A stretch of 64,000 nucleotides of DNA from Albidovulum sediminis (GTDB lineage Bacteria; Pseudomonadota; Alphaproteobacteria; Rhodobacterales; Rhodobacteraceae): positions 390,846-454,845 of the forward strand of contig NZ_JAOCQF010000002.1 in assembly GCF_025380365.1 (NCBI RefSeq). The letters run 5' to 3'. This document shows, in pieces, positions 1 through 7,584 of the stretch (the first letter of the stretch is position 1; each line of letters opens with the position of its first letter). Position numbers and translations under genes: made by a program. Below the pieces are notes generated by a model. The model was not told where the DNA came from and searched no databases. It saw nothing but the letters and a program-made list of their open reading frames with translations.

Positions 1-1
1 A

Positions 2-94
2 ATCCGCACCTCGGATAATGCGCGGCACGAGGCGTTCTGGCTGCGCTACAAGAGTTTCGGGGAAGCGGCGGAAACCTTCTGCGCCCAGGGCTGA
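2..94 (+). CDS. C-terminal end of an unidentified protein (partial)
   Basis: One frame is open from the window edge to a TGA at 92-94, giving 30 residues that end in ETFCAQG. Third positions are G/C-rich, as in the neighbouring genes, so it is probably the true 3' end of a gene beginning outside the window. It converges with the copper chaperone gene. The fragment is too short to identify a family. Confidence 0.5.
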   Translation: MRTSDNARHEAFWLRYKSFGEAAETFCAQG

Positions 95-146
95 GGCGCG
101 GCGGCGGACCGCGGAGCATCGGTGTGCGCCGCGATCCAAGGCAGTT

Positions 147-575
147 TCAGCGCGCGTTGTCGACCGGGATCTCGACGGTCACGTCACCCGCCTGTTCGAA
201 GCTGAGCGTGACGGTGACGGTTTCGCCGACCTCACCCTTCAGCCCCATGAACATGACATGGTCGCCGCCGCGCTCAAGCGCGTGGGTGCCGCCGGCCGGA
301 ACCGGGAACCCCACTTCGACCGGCATCATCTGCATGGAGCCATCGGCGCCTTGCACATGGGTGTGCAGTTCGACCTTCATGGCGACGTCCGAAGCCGCGC
401 CGACAAGCCGGTCGTCGGCGGTTCCGTGGTTCTCGATCACGAAGAAGGCGGCGCCGGCCTTGGACCCGGGCATGAAGCGGGCGTAGGCGTCGGTGATGGT
501 CACCCCGCCGTCGGCAAGGGCGGGGGTGGCAAGGGCGAAAGCGATCGCGGCAAGCGCGGATCTGAAGCTTTTCAT
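147..575 (-). CDS. Periplasmic copper chaperone, PCu(A)C family
   Basis: This 142-aa protein has a cleavable signal peptide (about residues 1-21, ending ATPALA) and one PCu(A)C (DUF461) domain. The family binds Cu(I) in the periplasm and delivers it to the CuA site of cytochrome c oxidase. The family pattern H-M-x10-M-x21-H-x-M is recognisable as HTH, then MQMM, then HVMFM near residue 109. The ATG at 573-575 is preceded by a purine-rich stretch. It lies 36 bp downstream of a small secreted protein gene on the same strand, so the two are probably co-transcribed. The family call is firm; the exact copper acceptor is inferred. Confidence 0.88.
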   Translation of the reverse strand: MKSFRSALAAIAFALATPALADGGVTITDAYARFMPGSKAGAAFFVIENHGTADDRLVGAASDVAMKVELHTHVQGADGSMQMMPVEVGFPVPAGGTHALERGGDHVMFMGLKGEVGETVTVTLSFEQAGDVTVEIPVDNAR

Positions 576-611
576 GGTGTTGTCCTTCGATGGAATGTTT
601 CGGTGCGCGGA

Positions 612-968
612 TCAGGCGACGCCCGGGGGCGCGCGGGCCGAACGCTCGGGTACGGGATGCCCGCAGGGCAGGTGCATCTCGAAGCTTGCGGCCAGGCGAT
701 CGGGCAGGCGGACAGGATGGACCTCTGCCGGAGAGAGCGAAACGGCCGCGATCAGCGAAAAGGCGAGGTCGGGGCACAGGTGGCTTTCGCCGGTGGGGTT
801 GCCCTTGGCGTCCAGCGTCACCTGCAACAGACCGCCGGCCGAGCAGAGCACGATGGTCGTGCCCGCCCCGTCGACCGCGCGGCCGCGCGCGGAGGCCGCG
901 GCGAACCCCGTCAGCACAAGCGCAAGCGCAAGTGCGACGGCAGTGAAGGTGGGTGCCCGTGATCTCAT
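612..968 (-). CDS. Small exported hypothetical protein, DUF2946-like
   Basis: This 118-aa protein starts with a hydrophobic export segment (TAVALALALVLTGFAA) and carries spaced cysteines and histidines (LCSAGG, SHLCPD, HLPCGH), suggesting a metal-binding exported protein. The frame stays open upstream to 1055, but the ATG at 966-968 gives a proper signal peptide and is preferred. Its position just upstream of the copper chaperone suggests a copper-related role. DUF2946 membership is a guess from size, cysteine pattern and neighbour. Confidence 0.6.
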   Translation of the reverse strand: MRSRAPTFTAVALALALVLTGFAAASARGRAVDGAGTTIVLCSAGGLLQVTLDAKGNPTGESHLCPDLAFSLIAAVSLSPAEVHPVRLPDRLAASFEMHLPCGHPVPERSARAPPGVA

Positions 969-1009
969 GCCGGCGAGCGATACAGGCTTTGCGCAGGTCT
1001 GGCGAGGAG

Positions 1010-1046
1010 ACAAAACGAAGCGGCCCCGTCGTTCGGACGGGGCCGC
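1010..1046 (-). terminator. Rho-independent terminator of rpmB
   Basis: A perfect 11-bp stem (1020-1030 with 1036-1046) closes a GTTCG-type loop. On the minus strand it is followed by a T-rich run (TTCGTTTTGT). It sits 27 bp downstream of the rpmB stop, the arrangement expected of an intrinsic terminator. Confidence 0.85.
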
Positions 1047-1072
1047 AGCAATCAATCCGAAAGGGCTCAGGC

Positions 1073-1357
1073 TCAGGCGGCCTGGGTCTTCTCGATGTCT
1101 TTCTTGATTTTCAGCGCCTTCGCCGAAAGCTCGTCATCCTTCGCCTTGGCGAGGAACGCATCGAGCCCGCCGCGGTGGTCGACGGTGCGCAGGGCCGCGG
1201 CCGAGATGCGCAGCTTGAACGACTGGCCGAGCACGTCGGAGATCAGCGTGACGTCGTTGAGGTTGGGAAGGAAGCGGCGACGCGTCTTGTTGTTCGCGTG
1301 GCTCACGTTGTTGCCCGACATGGGGGCTTTACCGGTCAGTTCGCAGACGCGCGACAT
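1073..1357 (-). CDS. rpmB: 50S ribosomal protein L28
   Basis: This 94-aa protein is a full-length L28 of the large ribosomal subunit. It begins [16 protein letters not shown], with the N-terminal signature followed by [13 protein letters not shown], and has the usual lysine-rich C-terminus. It is transcribed alone, with its own promoter-like sequence upstream and a strong terminator downstream. Confidence 0.97.
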   Translation of the reverse strand: MSRVCELTGKAPMSGNNVSHANNKTRRRFLPNLNDVTLISDVLGQSFKLRISAAALRTVDHRGGLDAFLAKAKDDELSAKALKIKKDIEKTQAA

Positions 1358-1411
1358 TGATCTCTTCCTTCAGTTCCGGAGGCTGTCGCCCCTGATTCCC
1401 ATAAAATCCAT

Positions 1412-1433
1412 GGGCGCCGACCGTGCGGCGCCC
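1412..1433 (-). promoter_or_regulatory. GC-rich hairpin in the rpmB leader
   Basis: A perfect 8-bp stem (GGGCGCCG with CGGCGCCC, 6-nt loop) lies about 55 nt upstream of the rpmB start and just downstream of its predicted promoter. On the minus strand it is followed by a short A/T-rich run (ATGGATTTTAT). It could be a leader attenuator for rpmB or the terminator of the upstream LysR gene. Function is inferred. Confidence 0.4.
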
Positions 1434-1449
1434 GAAATTCCGTCCGCGC

Positions 1450-1478
1450 GAAATACGGGGAAGCGCCAGAGTCGTCAA
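1450..1478 (-). promoter_or_regulatory. Candidate sigma-70 promoter of rpmB
   Basis: On the minus strand, TTGACG (1473-1478) and TATTTC (1450-1455) are separated by exactly 17 bp. This fits an alphaproteobacterial housekeeping promoter. It would start an RNA with a leader of about 85 nt. Confidence 0.5.
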
Positions 1479-1480
1479 GA

Positions 1481-2413
1481 TCAAATGCGCGCGTCCCCGG
1501 TGCCGCCGGCCGTGACTGCCGCCATCTCGGCAAGGAACCAGTCGCGGAAGGCGCGGATGGCCGGGGCGTTGCGGCGACGTTCGGGATAGGCGAGGTAGAT
1601 CGCGTCTTCTTCCGTCAACTCTATGTCGAAGGGTTGGATCAGGTCGCCGCGGGCCAGTTCGCCCCGGAAAAGGCCGGGGTTCAGAAGGCTCGCGCCGTGG
1701 CCGGCCATCGCTGCCTGTGCGGTGTACGCCTGGACGCCGAAGAGCGTGCCGCCCTTGGTACAACACGCGGGCGGCGTGACGCCCGCCGCGCGGAACCAGC
1801 CCTCCCAGCCCATGTCGTCGGCGTCGATGAGCGGCAGGTCCAGAAGGTCGGCGGGCACCGAGGGTCGGCCGAAGCGGGCGATGAAGGCGGGCGAGATCAT
1901 CGGGGCGTAGATCCCGGCCATGAGGAAATGTGACGCAATCCCTGGCCATTGGCCGCGCCCGGCCCGGATCGCCACCGTCGCCTCGCCGGCGATCAGGTCG
2001 ACAAGCCGGCTTTCGACCTCCACCCGCGTGGTGATGGCGGGATGGGCGATCTGGAACGCGCCGAGGCGGGGGGCGAGAATCTGCTGGGCGAACGTCGGCA
2101 GGACCGAGATGACAAGCGTCTCGTCGCGGGCGTGGCGTGCCTCCGCGAAGGCCTGACGCAGGGTCTCGAACGCCTCGCCCGCACGTTCGGCAAGGCGGGC
2201 GCCGTCGGCGGTGAGTTCCACCCCCCGCGCCTTGCGGCGGAACAGCGGCAGGCCGACGCGATCTTCCAGCACCTTGATCTGATAACTGACCGCAGCCTGC
2301 GTCAGGCCAAGTTCCGCACCCGCGGAAGTGAAACTGCCATGGCGCGCCGCGGCTTCGAAGGCGCGGATCGCGGCGAGCGGCGGAAGAGAAGGGCGGGCGG
2401 ATGCGGCAGCCAT
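1481..2413 (-). CDS. LysR-family regulator, GcvA-like
   Basis: This 310-aa protein has an N-terminal winged helix (about residues 12-70; FTSAGAELGLTQAAVSYQIKVLE) followed by a substrate-binding-like effector domain. The start PPLAAIRAFEAAARHGSF is typical of the GcvA branch. The target is unknown. It is divergent from the small DUF1127 gene at 2522, and a T-N11-A palindrome lies in the gap, so autoregulation and control of that gene are plausible. Confidence 0.88.
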   Translation of the reverse strand: MAAASARPSLPPLAAIRAFEAAARHGSFTSAGAELGLTQAAVSYQIKVLEDRVGLPLFRRKARGVELTADGARLAERAGEAFETLRQAFAEARHARDETLVISVLPTFAQQILAPRLGAFQIAHPAITTRVEVESRLVDLIAGEATVAIRAGRGQWPGIASHFLMAGIYAPMISPAFIARFGRPSVPADLLDLPLIDADDMGWEGWFRAAGVTPPACCTKGGTLFGVQAYTAQAAMAGHGASLLNPGLFRGELARGDLIQPFDIELTEEDAIYLAYPERRRNAPAIRAFRDWFLAEMAAVTAGGTGDARI

Positions 2414-2419
2414 GTCAAG

Positions 2420-2438
2420 TCATCAAATCAGCTTATGA
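2420..2438. promoter_or_regulatory. T-N11-A LysR-type operator candidate
   Basis: TCAT and ATGA flank exactly 11 bp, the classic LysR box layout. The site begins 7 bp upstream of the start codon of the divergent LysR gene. The arms are short, so this is suggestive only. Confidence 0.4.
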
Positions 2439-2521
2439 ATGATGCCACAGCTTCGATTGGTCGGGAAGGGGGAAACACGCTACATCTACGATCAAAGCCA
2501 ACCGCCAATCAGGACAGAACG

Positions 2522-2716
2522 ATGACCACCCTGACGCTCTCACATCCCCATAAAATAAGAGAAATACTCGCCGATTACCTTGCCCGCAGGGCACGTCGCC
2601 GCAAGGCCGCGCGGGAACGCCGGGAACTGGCGCTGGCGGCGCGCAGGCTGGCCGCGGTATCGCCCCACCTGCTGCGAGATATCGGCCTGACTGATCCCGC
2701 CGCGGCCGATCTCTGA
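2522..2716 (+). CDS. Small basic DUF1127-family protein
   Basis: This 64-aa protein is rich in arginine ([16 protein letters not shown]) and ends with the DUF1127 signature [12 protein letters not shown]1127 proteins are small, often stress- or phosphate-related, and some act as RNA-binding helpers in alphaproteobacteria. The ATG at 2522 was chosen because the longer open frame upstream overlaps the LysR gene. It lies between a divergent LysR gene and the nitrile hydratase genes. Confidence 0.7.
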   Translation: MTTLTLSHPHKIREILADYLARRARRRKAARERRELALAARRLAAVSPHLLRDIGLTDPAAADL

Positions 2717-2774
2717 GCCGCGCCCGGCGCCTGGGCATCTGGACAAGGATGCGGCGGCATGCAAGCCTTGGGCC

Positions 2775-3389
2775 ATGCCGCACGATCATCATGACCATCC
2801 GCATTCGCTCCTCCCGTCCGACCCGGCGCTGCGCGTCAAGGCGCTGGAGACGATCCTGACCCGCAAGGGTCTGGTCGATCCCGCCGCGCTGGATGCGATC
2901 CTTGAAACCTACGAAAAGAAGGTGGGTCCGCACCTGGGCGCCCGCGTCGTGGCGCGGGCATGGTCGGACCCGGCGTTCATGGCGGCGCTGAGGCAGGACT
3001 CGACGGCCGCCATCGCCACGCTTGGCATCTCCGGCCGGCAGGGCGAACATGTCGTCGCGGTCGAGAACACGCCCGAGACGCACAACATGGTCGTCTGCAC
3101 GCTCTGCTCCTGCTACCCGTGGCCGCTTCTGGGTATTCCGCCCGCCTGGTACAAGTCCGACGCCTACCGCGCCCGTGCCGTGCGCGAGCCGCGCAAGGTT
3201 CTGGCGGAGTTCGGCGTGACCCTGCCCGAGGGGCAGAAGGTGCGGGTCTGGGATTCGACCGCCGAGGTGCGCTATCTGGTCATCCCGATGCGCCCGGAGG
3301 GCACCGAGGGGCTGGACGAGGCGCAACTGGCCGCGCTCGTCTCCCGCGATTCGATGATCGGCACGGGTCTGGCGGGGGCGCCCGCGTGA
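2775..3389 (+). CDS. nthA: Nitrile hydratase alpha subunit, cobalt type
   Basis: This 204-aa protein is the metal-binding subunit that hydrates nitriles to amides in the cytoplasm. The metal claw is V-C-T-L-C-S-C at residues 108-113. Threonine after the first cysteine marks the non-corrin cobalt type, whereas iron enzymes have serine there. The second and third cysteines are normally oxidised to sulfinic and sulfenic acid. The N-terminus is histidine-rich (HDHHDHPH). The stop overlaps the GTG start of the beta subunit. The ribosome-binding site is weak. Confidence 0.95.
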   Translation: MPHDHHDHPHSLLPSDPALRVKALETILTRKGLVDPAALDAILETYEKKVGPHLGARVVARAWSDPAFMAALRQDSTAAIATLGISGRQGEHVVAVENTPETHNMVVCTLCSCYPWPLLGIPPAWYKSDAYRARAVREPRKVLAEFGVTLPEGQKVRVWDSTAEVRYLVIPMRPEGTEGLDEAQLAALVSRDSMIGTGLAGAPA

Positions 3390-4057
3390 CCCGCGTGCAC
3401 GACATGGGCGGGCGCTACGGCGACGGGGCGGTGGTGCCGGAGCCGCAGGGAACGGTGCCCTTCGCGGCGGACTGGCACCGCGGCGCGCTGGCACTGACGC
3501 TGGCCGCCGGCGGGCTGGGTGGCTGGAGCATCGACACCTCGCGCCACGCCCGCGAAAGCCTTGATCCGAAGGACTACGCGCGGTTTTCCTACTACGAGAA
3601 ATGGATTGCGGCGCTGGCCGACCTGCTGGTCGCGAAAGGCCTGGTGAGCGAGGCCGAACTGGCCGCCGGAACCGCCGAAGCCGCGCCGCCGCATCCAGGG
3701 CTCCTGCGTGCCGCGGCCGTTGCCCCGGCGCTGGCCAAGGGGTCGCCCTATGCGCGGGGCGGGGGGAACCCCGGCTTCGCGGTCGGTGACCGTGTCCGCA
3801 CCCGCCTGCCCGCGCGCAATGTGCTGGTGGCGGGCGGGCATACGCGGCTGCCCGCCTATGCAGCCGGACACGCAGGAACGGTGATCCTGTCGCACGGCGC
3901 GCATGTGTTTCCCGACGCGAACGCCCACGGCCTGGGTGAACGGCCCGAGCCGCTCTACACAGTCGCCTTCGACGCCGCCGACCTCTGGGGCGAGGCGGAG
4001 CGCGCGGGCGACGAGGTGACGCTGGACCTGTGGGAAAGCTATCTGGAACGGGCATGA
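3386..4057 (+). CDS. nthB: Nitrile hydratase beta subunit
   Basis: This 223-aa partner forms the active heterodimer with the alpha subunit and lines the substrate channel. The GTG start at 3386 overlaps the alpha stop (GTGA) and gives the expected N-terminus [11 protein letters not shown]. The C-terminal SH3-like part is seen in [21 protein letters not shown] and the ending LWESYLE. The gene is coupled at both ends, since the accessory gene begins with an ATGA overlap at its stop. Confidence 0.94.
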   Translation: MTRVHDMGGRYGDGAVVPEPQGTVPFAADWHRGALALTLAAGGLGGWSIDTSRHARESLDPKDYARFSYYEKWIAALADLLVAKGLVSEAELAAGTAEAAPPHPGLLRAAAVAPALAKGSPYARGGGNPGFAVGDRVRTRLPARNVLVAGGHTRLPAYAAGHAGTVILSHGAHVFPDANAHGLGERPEPLYTVAFDAADLWGEAERAGDEVTLDLWESYLERA

Positions 4058-4383
4058 CGACCGAAACCGCCCCCACCGGAACCGCCCCCTTCGACGAACC
4101 CTGGCAGGCGCAGCTTTTCGCCCTGACCGTCGCGCTGAGCGAGGCGGGGCATTTTTCCTGGCCGGCCTGGACCGAAGCCTTCGGCGCCGTGCTGAAGGAC
4201 CACGGCGCCGCGCGGCCGCTGGACGGGCAGGGCGACTACTGGAACGCCTGGCTCGTCACGCTCGAACACCTGCTGGACGGGTCCGGCTGGGCGGCGCGGG
4301 ACGAGGCGGAGCAGGTCCGCGCGCTCTGGGAGGATGCCTATCTGTCCACCCCGCATGGCAAGCCGGTCAGGATCGCCGGCTGA
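4054..4383 (+). CDS. Nitrile hydratase accessory protein (activator/metallochaperone)
   Basis: This 109-aa protein resembles the N-terminal half of the beta subunit (FDEPWQAQLFALTVALSEAGHFSWPAW). In cobalt nitrile hydratases such proteins pair with alpha and help insert cobalt by subunit swapping. It overlaps the beta stop by 4 bp, completing a three-gene alpha-beta-activator operon. No cobalt importer is present nearby. Confidence 0.88.
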   Translation: MTTETAPTGTAPFDEPWQAQLFALTVALSEAGHFSWPAWTEAFGAVLKDHGAARPLDGQGDYWNAWLVTLEHLLDGSGWAARDEAEQVRALWEDAYLSTPHGKPVRIAG

Positions 4384-4392
4384 TCAGCCGCG

Positions 4393-4424
4393 CTGGACCT
4401 AGATTACGGCCGCGTCTGGACCTA
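4393..4424 (+). promoter_or_regulatory. TauR operator: two direct repeats upstream of tpa
   Basis: CTGGACCTA occurs twice, at 4393-4401 and 4416-4424, with starts 23 bp apart and about 80-110 bp upstream of tpa. As I recall, TauR of Rhodobacter capsulatus recognises two direct repeats of CTGGACYTAA at its tpa promoter. The match in sequence, number and location supports taurine-responsive activation by the TauR-like protein encoded just downstream. Confidence 0.8.
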
Positions 4425-4503
4425 TCGCTTCGCCCCGCTTCCGTGCTGATCTGGAAGGCGATGCCGGTACCGCCGGCCCATTCCGCATTGCGAGGGTAGA
4501 CCC

Positions 4504-5895
4504 ATGACCATTCCCGTTCTCGGCAACGACCTGACCGAGGTGATCGAGGCCGATCGTGCCCACCTCTGGCACCACCTGATCCAGCACAAGCCGTTCGAGA
4601 CCATCGACCCGCGGGTGATGGTGGAAGGCAAGGGCATGCGCGTCTGGGACGCCAAGGGGGTTGAGCGGATCGACGCCGTTTCGGGCGGGGTCTGGACCGT
4701 CAACGTGGGCTACGGCCGCGAGACGATCGCCAAGGCGGTCTATGACCAGCTGGTGAAGATGAACTATTTCGCGAACTCGGCCGGGTCGATCCCCGGCTCG
4801 CTCTTCGCCAAGCGCCTGATCGAGAAGATGCCGGGCATGAGCCGGGTCTACTACACCAACTCGGGCTCGGAGGCCAACGAGAAGGCCTTCAAGATGATCC
4901 GCCAGATCGCGCACAAGAAGTACGGCGGCAAGAAATACAAGATCCTCTACCGCGACCGCGACTATCACGGCGGGACGCTCGCCACGATGTCGGCGGGCGG
5001 GCAGGACGAACGCGCGATGCAGTACGGGCCGATGGCGCCCGGCTTCGTGCGGGTGCCGCACTGCATGGAATACCGCCGTCACCAGCAGGACGGCGCGCCG
5101 GTCGAGAACTACGGCGAATGGGCGGCCGACCAGATCGAACAGGTGATCCTGCGCGAGGGGCCCGACACCGTCGGCGGCCTCTGCCTTGAGCCGGTGACCG
5201 CGGGCGGCGGCGTTATCACGCCCCCGCAAGGCTACTGGGAGCGGGTGCAGGAGATCTGCCGGAAGTACGACATCCTTCTGCATATCGACGAGGTCGTCTG
5301 CGGCGTCGGCCGCACCGGCACCTGGTTCGGCTATCAGCACTATGGCATCAAGCCGGACTTCGTGACGATGGCGAAGGGCGTGGCCTCCGGCTATGCCGCG
5401 ATCGCCTGCTGCGTGACGACCGAGGCGGTCTTCGACATGTTCAAGGACAATGCCGACGACCCGATGAACTACTTCCGCGACATCTCCACCTTCGGCGGCT
5501 GCACGGCGGGTCCGGCGGCGGCGCTCGAGAACATGCGCATCATCGAGGACGAGGGGCTTCTGGAAAACACCGTGCGGATGGGCGAGCGGACGGTCGCCAA
5601 CCTGCAGGCGCTGATGGAGAAGCACCGTGTCATCGGCGACGTGCGCGGCAAGGGGCTGTTCTGCGGGGCGGAACTGGTCGCCGACCGTCAGACCAAGGAG
5701 CCGGTGAGCGAGAAGCAAGTGGCCGCGGTGGTGGGCGAATGCTTTGCCCAGGGCGTGATCATCGGCGCGTCGAACCGGTCGGTTCCGGGGCTGAACAACG
5801 TCCTTTGCCTCAGCCCGGCGCTGATCGCGACGGCCGACGACATCGACGCGATCACCGGGGCCATCGACAAGGCGCTGACCAAGGTCTTCGGCTGA
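4504..5895 (+). CDS. tpa: Taurine-pyruvate aminotransferase
   Basis: This 463-aa class III PLP aminotransferase moves the amino group of taurine to pyruvate, giving sulfoacetaldehyde and alanine. It is full length. Visible landmarks are SGGVWTVNVGYGRE, the PLP phosphate site NSGSEANEKAF, the cofactor aspartate in IDEVVCGVGR (Asp262) and the Schiff-base lysine in TMAKGVASG (Lys291). These segments match the Tpa family rather than generic omega-transaminases. TauR-type repeats precede it and tauR follows. The next enzyme of the pathway, sulfoacetaldehyde acetyltransferase (Xsc), is not in the window. Confidence 0.9.
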   Translation: MTIPVLGNDLTEVIEADRAHLWHHLIQHKPFETIDPRVMVEGKGMRVWDAKGVERIDAVSGGVWTVNVGYGRETIAKAVYDQLVKMNYFANSAGSIPGSLFAKRLIEKMPGMSRVYYTNSGSEANEKAFKMIRQIAHKKYGGKKYKILYRDRDYHGGTLATMSAGGQDERAMQYGPMAPGFVRVPHCMEYRRHQQDGAPVENYGEWAADQIEQVILREGPDTVGGLCLEPVTAGGGVITPPQGYWERVQEICRKYDILLHIDEVVCGVGRTGTWFGYQHYGIKPDFVTMAKGVASGYAAIACCVTTEAVFDMFKDNADDPMNYFRDISTFGGCTAGPAAALENMRIIEDEGLLENTVRMGERTVANLQALMEKHRVIGDVRGKGLFCGAELVADRQTKEPVSEKQVAAVVGECFAQGVIIGASNRSVPGLNNVLCLSPALIATADDIDAITGAIDKALTKVFG

Positions 5896-5952
5896 GGCGG
5901 CCCGCGAGGGACAGGATTTCGCCCGCCGGGGCGGGCGATCCGGGCGAGTGTT

Positions 5953-6010
5953 CCGGGCGGGGGGCGCTGCCCCCCTGACCCCCCGGGATATTTGGGAAAA
6001 GAAGAAGGGG
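5953..6010 (+). terminator. Hairpin with Rhodobacterales-type GC-rich intergenic motif after tpa
   Basis: GGGGGG (5959-5964) and CCCCCC (5970-5975) form a stem-loop. It is followed by CCCCCGGGATATTTGGG and a GAAGAAGGGG tail. This G-stem, C-stem, GGGATATTT, GAAGAAG arrangement recurs between genes in Rhodobacterales genomes, to my knowledge. It probably ends the tpa transcript. No second copy is in this window. Confidence 0.5.
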
Positions 6011-6056
6011 AGGGGTGGCGCATGGCAGGGATTGATGGGGCCAGTTCGGTCGTGTC

Positions 6057-6066
6057 ATAAGTCCAG
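6057..6066 (-). promoter_or_regulatory. TauR half-site in front of tauR
   Basis: On the minus strand this reads CTGGACTTAT, matching 9 of 10 positions of CTGGACYTAA. A weaker copy (CTGGCCCCAT) begins 22 bp further along the same strand. The site abuts the tauR start codon, so binding could repress tauR. Function is inferred. Confidence 0.4.
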
Positions 6067-6069
6067 GTG

Positions 6070-7548
6070 ATGCCGATCCCGGTCGAAACCTTCTTTCTCG
6101 CGCCCGGAGCGGGCGGCACCCTGCAGCAGCAGATCCGCGCGATGATCGCCGATGGCATCCTCGCGGGGCGGTTGCGGGCGGGGGACAAGCTGCCGTCGAG
6201 CCGGAGGCTGGCCGATCACCTGGGGGTGAGCCGCATCACCGTAACGCTTGCCTATACCGAACTGGTGGCTGGAGACTATCTGACGGCGCTGGGGCGGTCG
6301 GGGCACTTCGTCTCGCAGACAGCACCCGTCCGGCCCGGCCTGCGCCATCCTTCAAGCCCGCGGGCGAGTGCCGTCGACTGGACGCGCCGCGTGGTGCGGG
6401 ATTTCTCTGGCCACCGCATCATCGGGCGGCCGCAGGACTGGCGCAGCCATCCCTATCCCTTCATCTACGGCCAGGCGGATCCGGCGCTGTTCGATCACCA
6501 GAACTGGCGCCAATGCGCGCTGCAGGCGCTGGGCCGGCGGGATTTCGACGCCTTGACGGAAGATTATTACGAGCGCGACGACCCGATGCTGATCGAATAT
6601 GTGCTGCGCGCGCTCCTGCCGCGCCGCAGCATCGCGGCGGAGCCGTCGGAGGTGCTGCTGACGCTCGGCGCGCAGAACGCGCTGTGGCTTGCCGCGCAGG
6701 TGCTGCTGGGGCCGGGTCGGCGGGCCGTCACCGAAAATCCCTGCTACACCGGGCTGAGGTCGATCCTTGGCCAAACCGGGTCCGACGTCACCGCCGTCGA
6801 GGTGGACGAGGAGGGGCTGCCGCCCGACCGGGTGCCGGACGGGGCCGATGTCGTCTTCGTCACCCCTTCGCACCAGAGCCCGACGAATGCCACCATGCCG
6901 GTGGACCGGCGCCTGGCGCTCCTGGAACGGGCCGCGCGCCAGGATTTCCTCATCGTCGAGGACGACTACGAATTCGAGATGTCGTTCCTCAAGCCCGCGG
7001 CACCCTCGCTCAAGTCGCTCGATGGCGAGGGGCGGGTGATCTATGTCGGTTCGTTTTCCAAGTCGCTCTTTCCCGGCGTGCGGCTGGGCTACATCGTCGC
7101 GCCCGAAGCTTTCGTGCGCGAGGCGCGCGCGCTTCGGGGCGCGGTGTTCCGCCATCCGCCGGGCCATGTGCAGCGCACGGTGGCCTATTTCCTGGCGCTC
7201 GGGCATTACGATGCGCATGTGAACCGGCTCCACCAGGCGTTCCGGCGGCGCCGGGTGGTGATGAACGAGGCGATCCGCGATGCCGGGCTGACGGTCGCGG
7301 GGCGGGGGGCCTTCGGCGGGTCGAGCTTCTGGATGGCCGCGCCCGAGGGCGTGGACACCGAGGATCTGGCGCAGACGCTTCGGGCGCGGGGCGTGCTGAT
7401 CGAGCCCGGCCGGCAGTTCTTCGCCCCCGGCCGCGAGGCGCGGAACTGTTATCGGCTTGCCTATTCCTCGATCGCACCGGGTAAGATACCCGAAGGCATC
7501 GCGCGCATCGCCGAGGCGCTGGCCGAGCGGCGGGCCGGGACGGAATGA
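6070..7548 (+). CDS. tauR: MocR/GntR-type taurine regulator TauR
   Basis: This 492-aa protein joins an N-terminal GntR winged helix (about residues 14-75; DKLPSSRRLADHLGVSRITV) to an aminotransferase-like PLP domain. The cofactor lysine is in YVGSFSKSLFPG. MocR proteins of this type sense PLP-amine adducts; TauR activates taurine genes in Rhodobacter. The N-terminus PIPVETFFLAPG and the adjacent tpa fit TauR. The ATG at 6070 is preferred over the GTG at 6067. It shares the strand of tpa, separated by 174 bp. Confidence 0.83.
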   Translation: MPIPVETFFLAPGAGGTLQQQIRAMIADGILAGRLRAGDKLPSSRRLADHLGVSRITVTLAYTELVAGDYLTALGRSGHFVSQTAPVRPGLRHPSSPRASAVDWTRRVVRDFSGHRIIGRPQDWRSHPYPFIYGQADPALFDHQNWRQCALQALGRRDFDALTEDYYERDDPMLIEYVLRALLPRRSIAAEPSEVLLTLGAQNALWLAAQVLLGPGRRAVTENPCYTGLRSILGQTGSDVTAVEVDEEGLPPDRVPDGADVVFVTPSHQSPTNATMPVDRRLALLERAARQDFLIVEDDYEFEMSFLKPAAPSLKSLDGEGRVIYVGSFSKSLFPGVRLGYIVAPEAFVREARALRGAVFRHPPGHVQRTVAYFLALGHYDAHVNRLHQAFRRRRVVMNEAIRDAGLTVAGRGAFGGSSFWMAAPEGVDTEDLAQTLRARGVLIEPGRQFFAPGREARNCYRLAYSSIAPGKIPEGIARIAEALAERRAGTE

Positions 7549-7584
7549 GGGAACGCCCGCAGCGAGACGGGCAGGAGGGGACGA

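Noticed and set aside
2433-4076. 547-codon minus-strand frame across the nitrile hydratase genes
   Set aside because: It is composed of low-complexity Arg/Pro/Ala sequence antisense to three certain genes.
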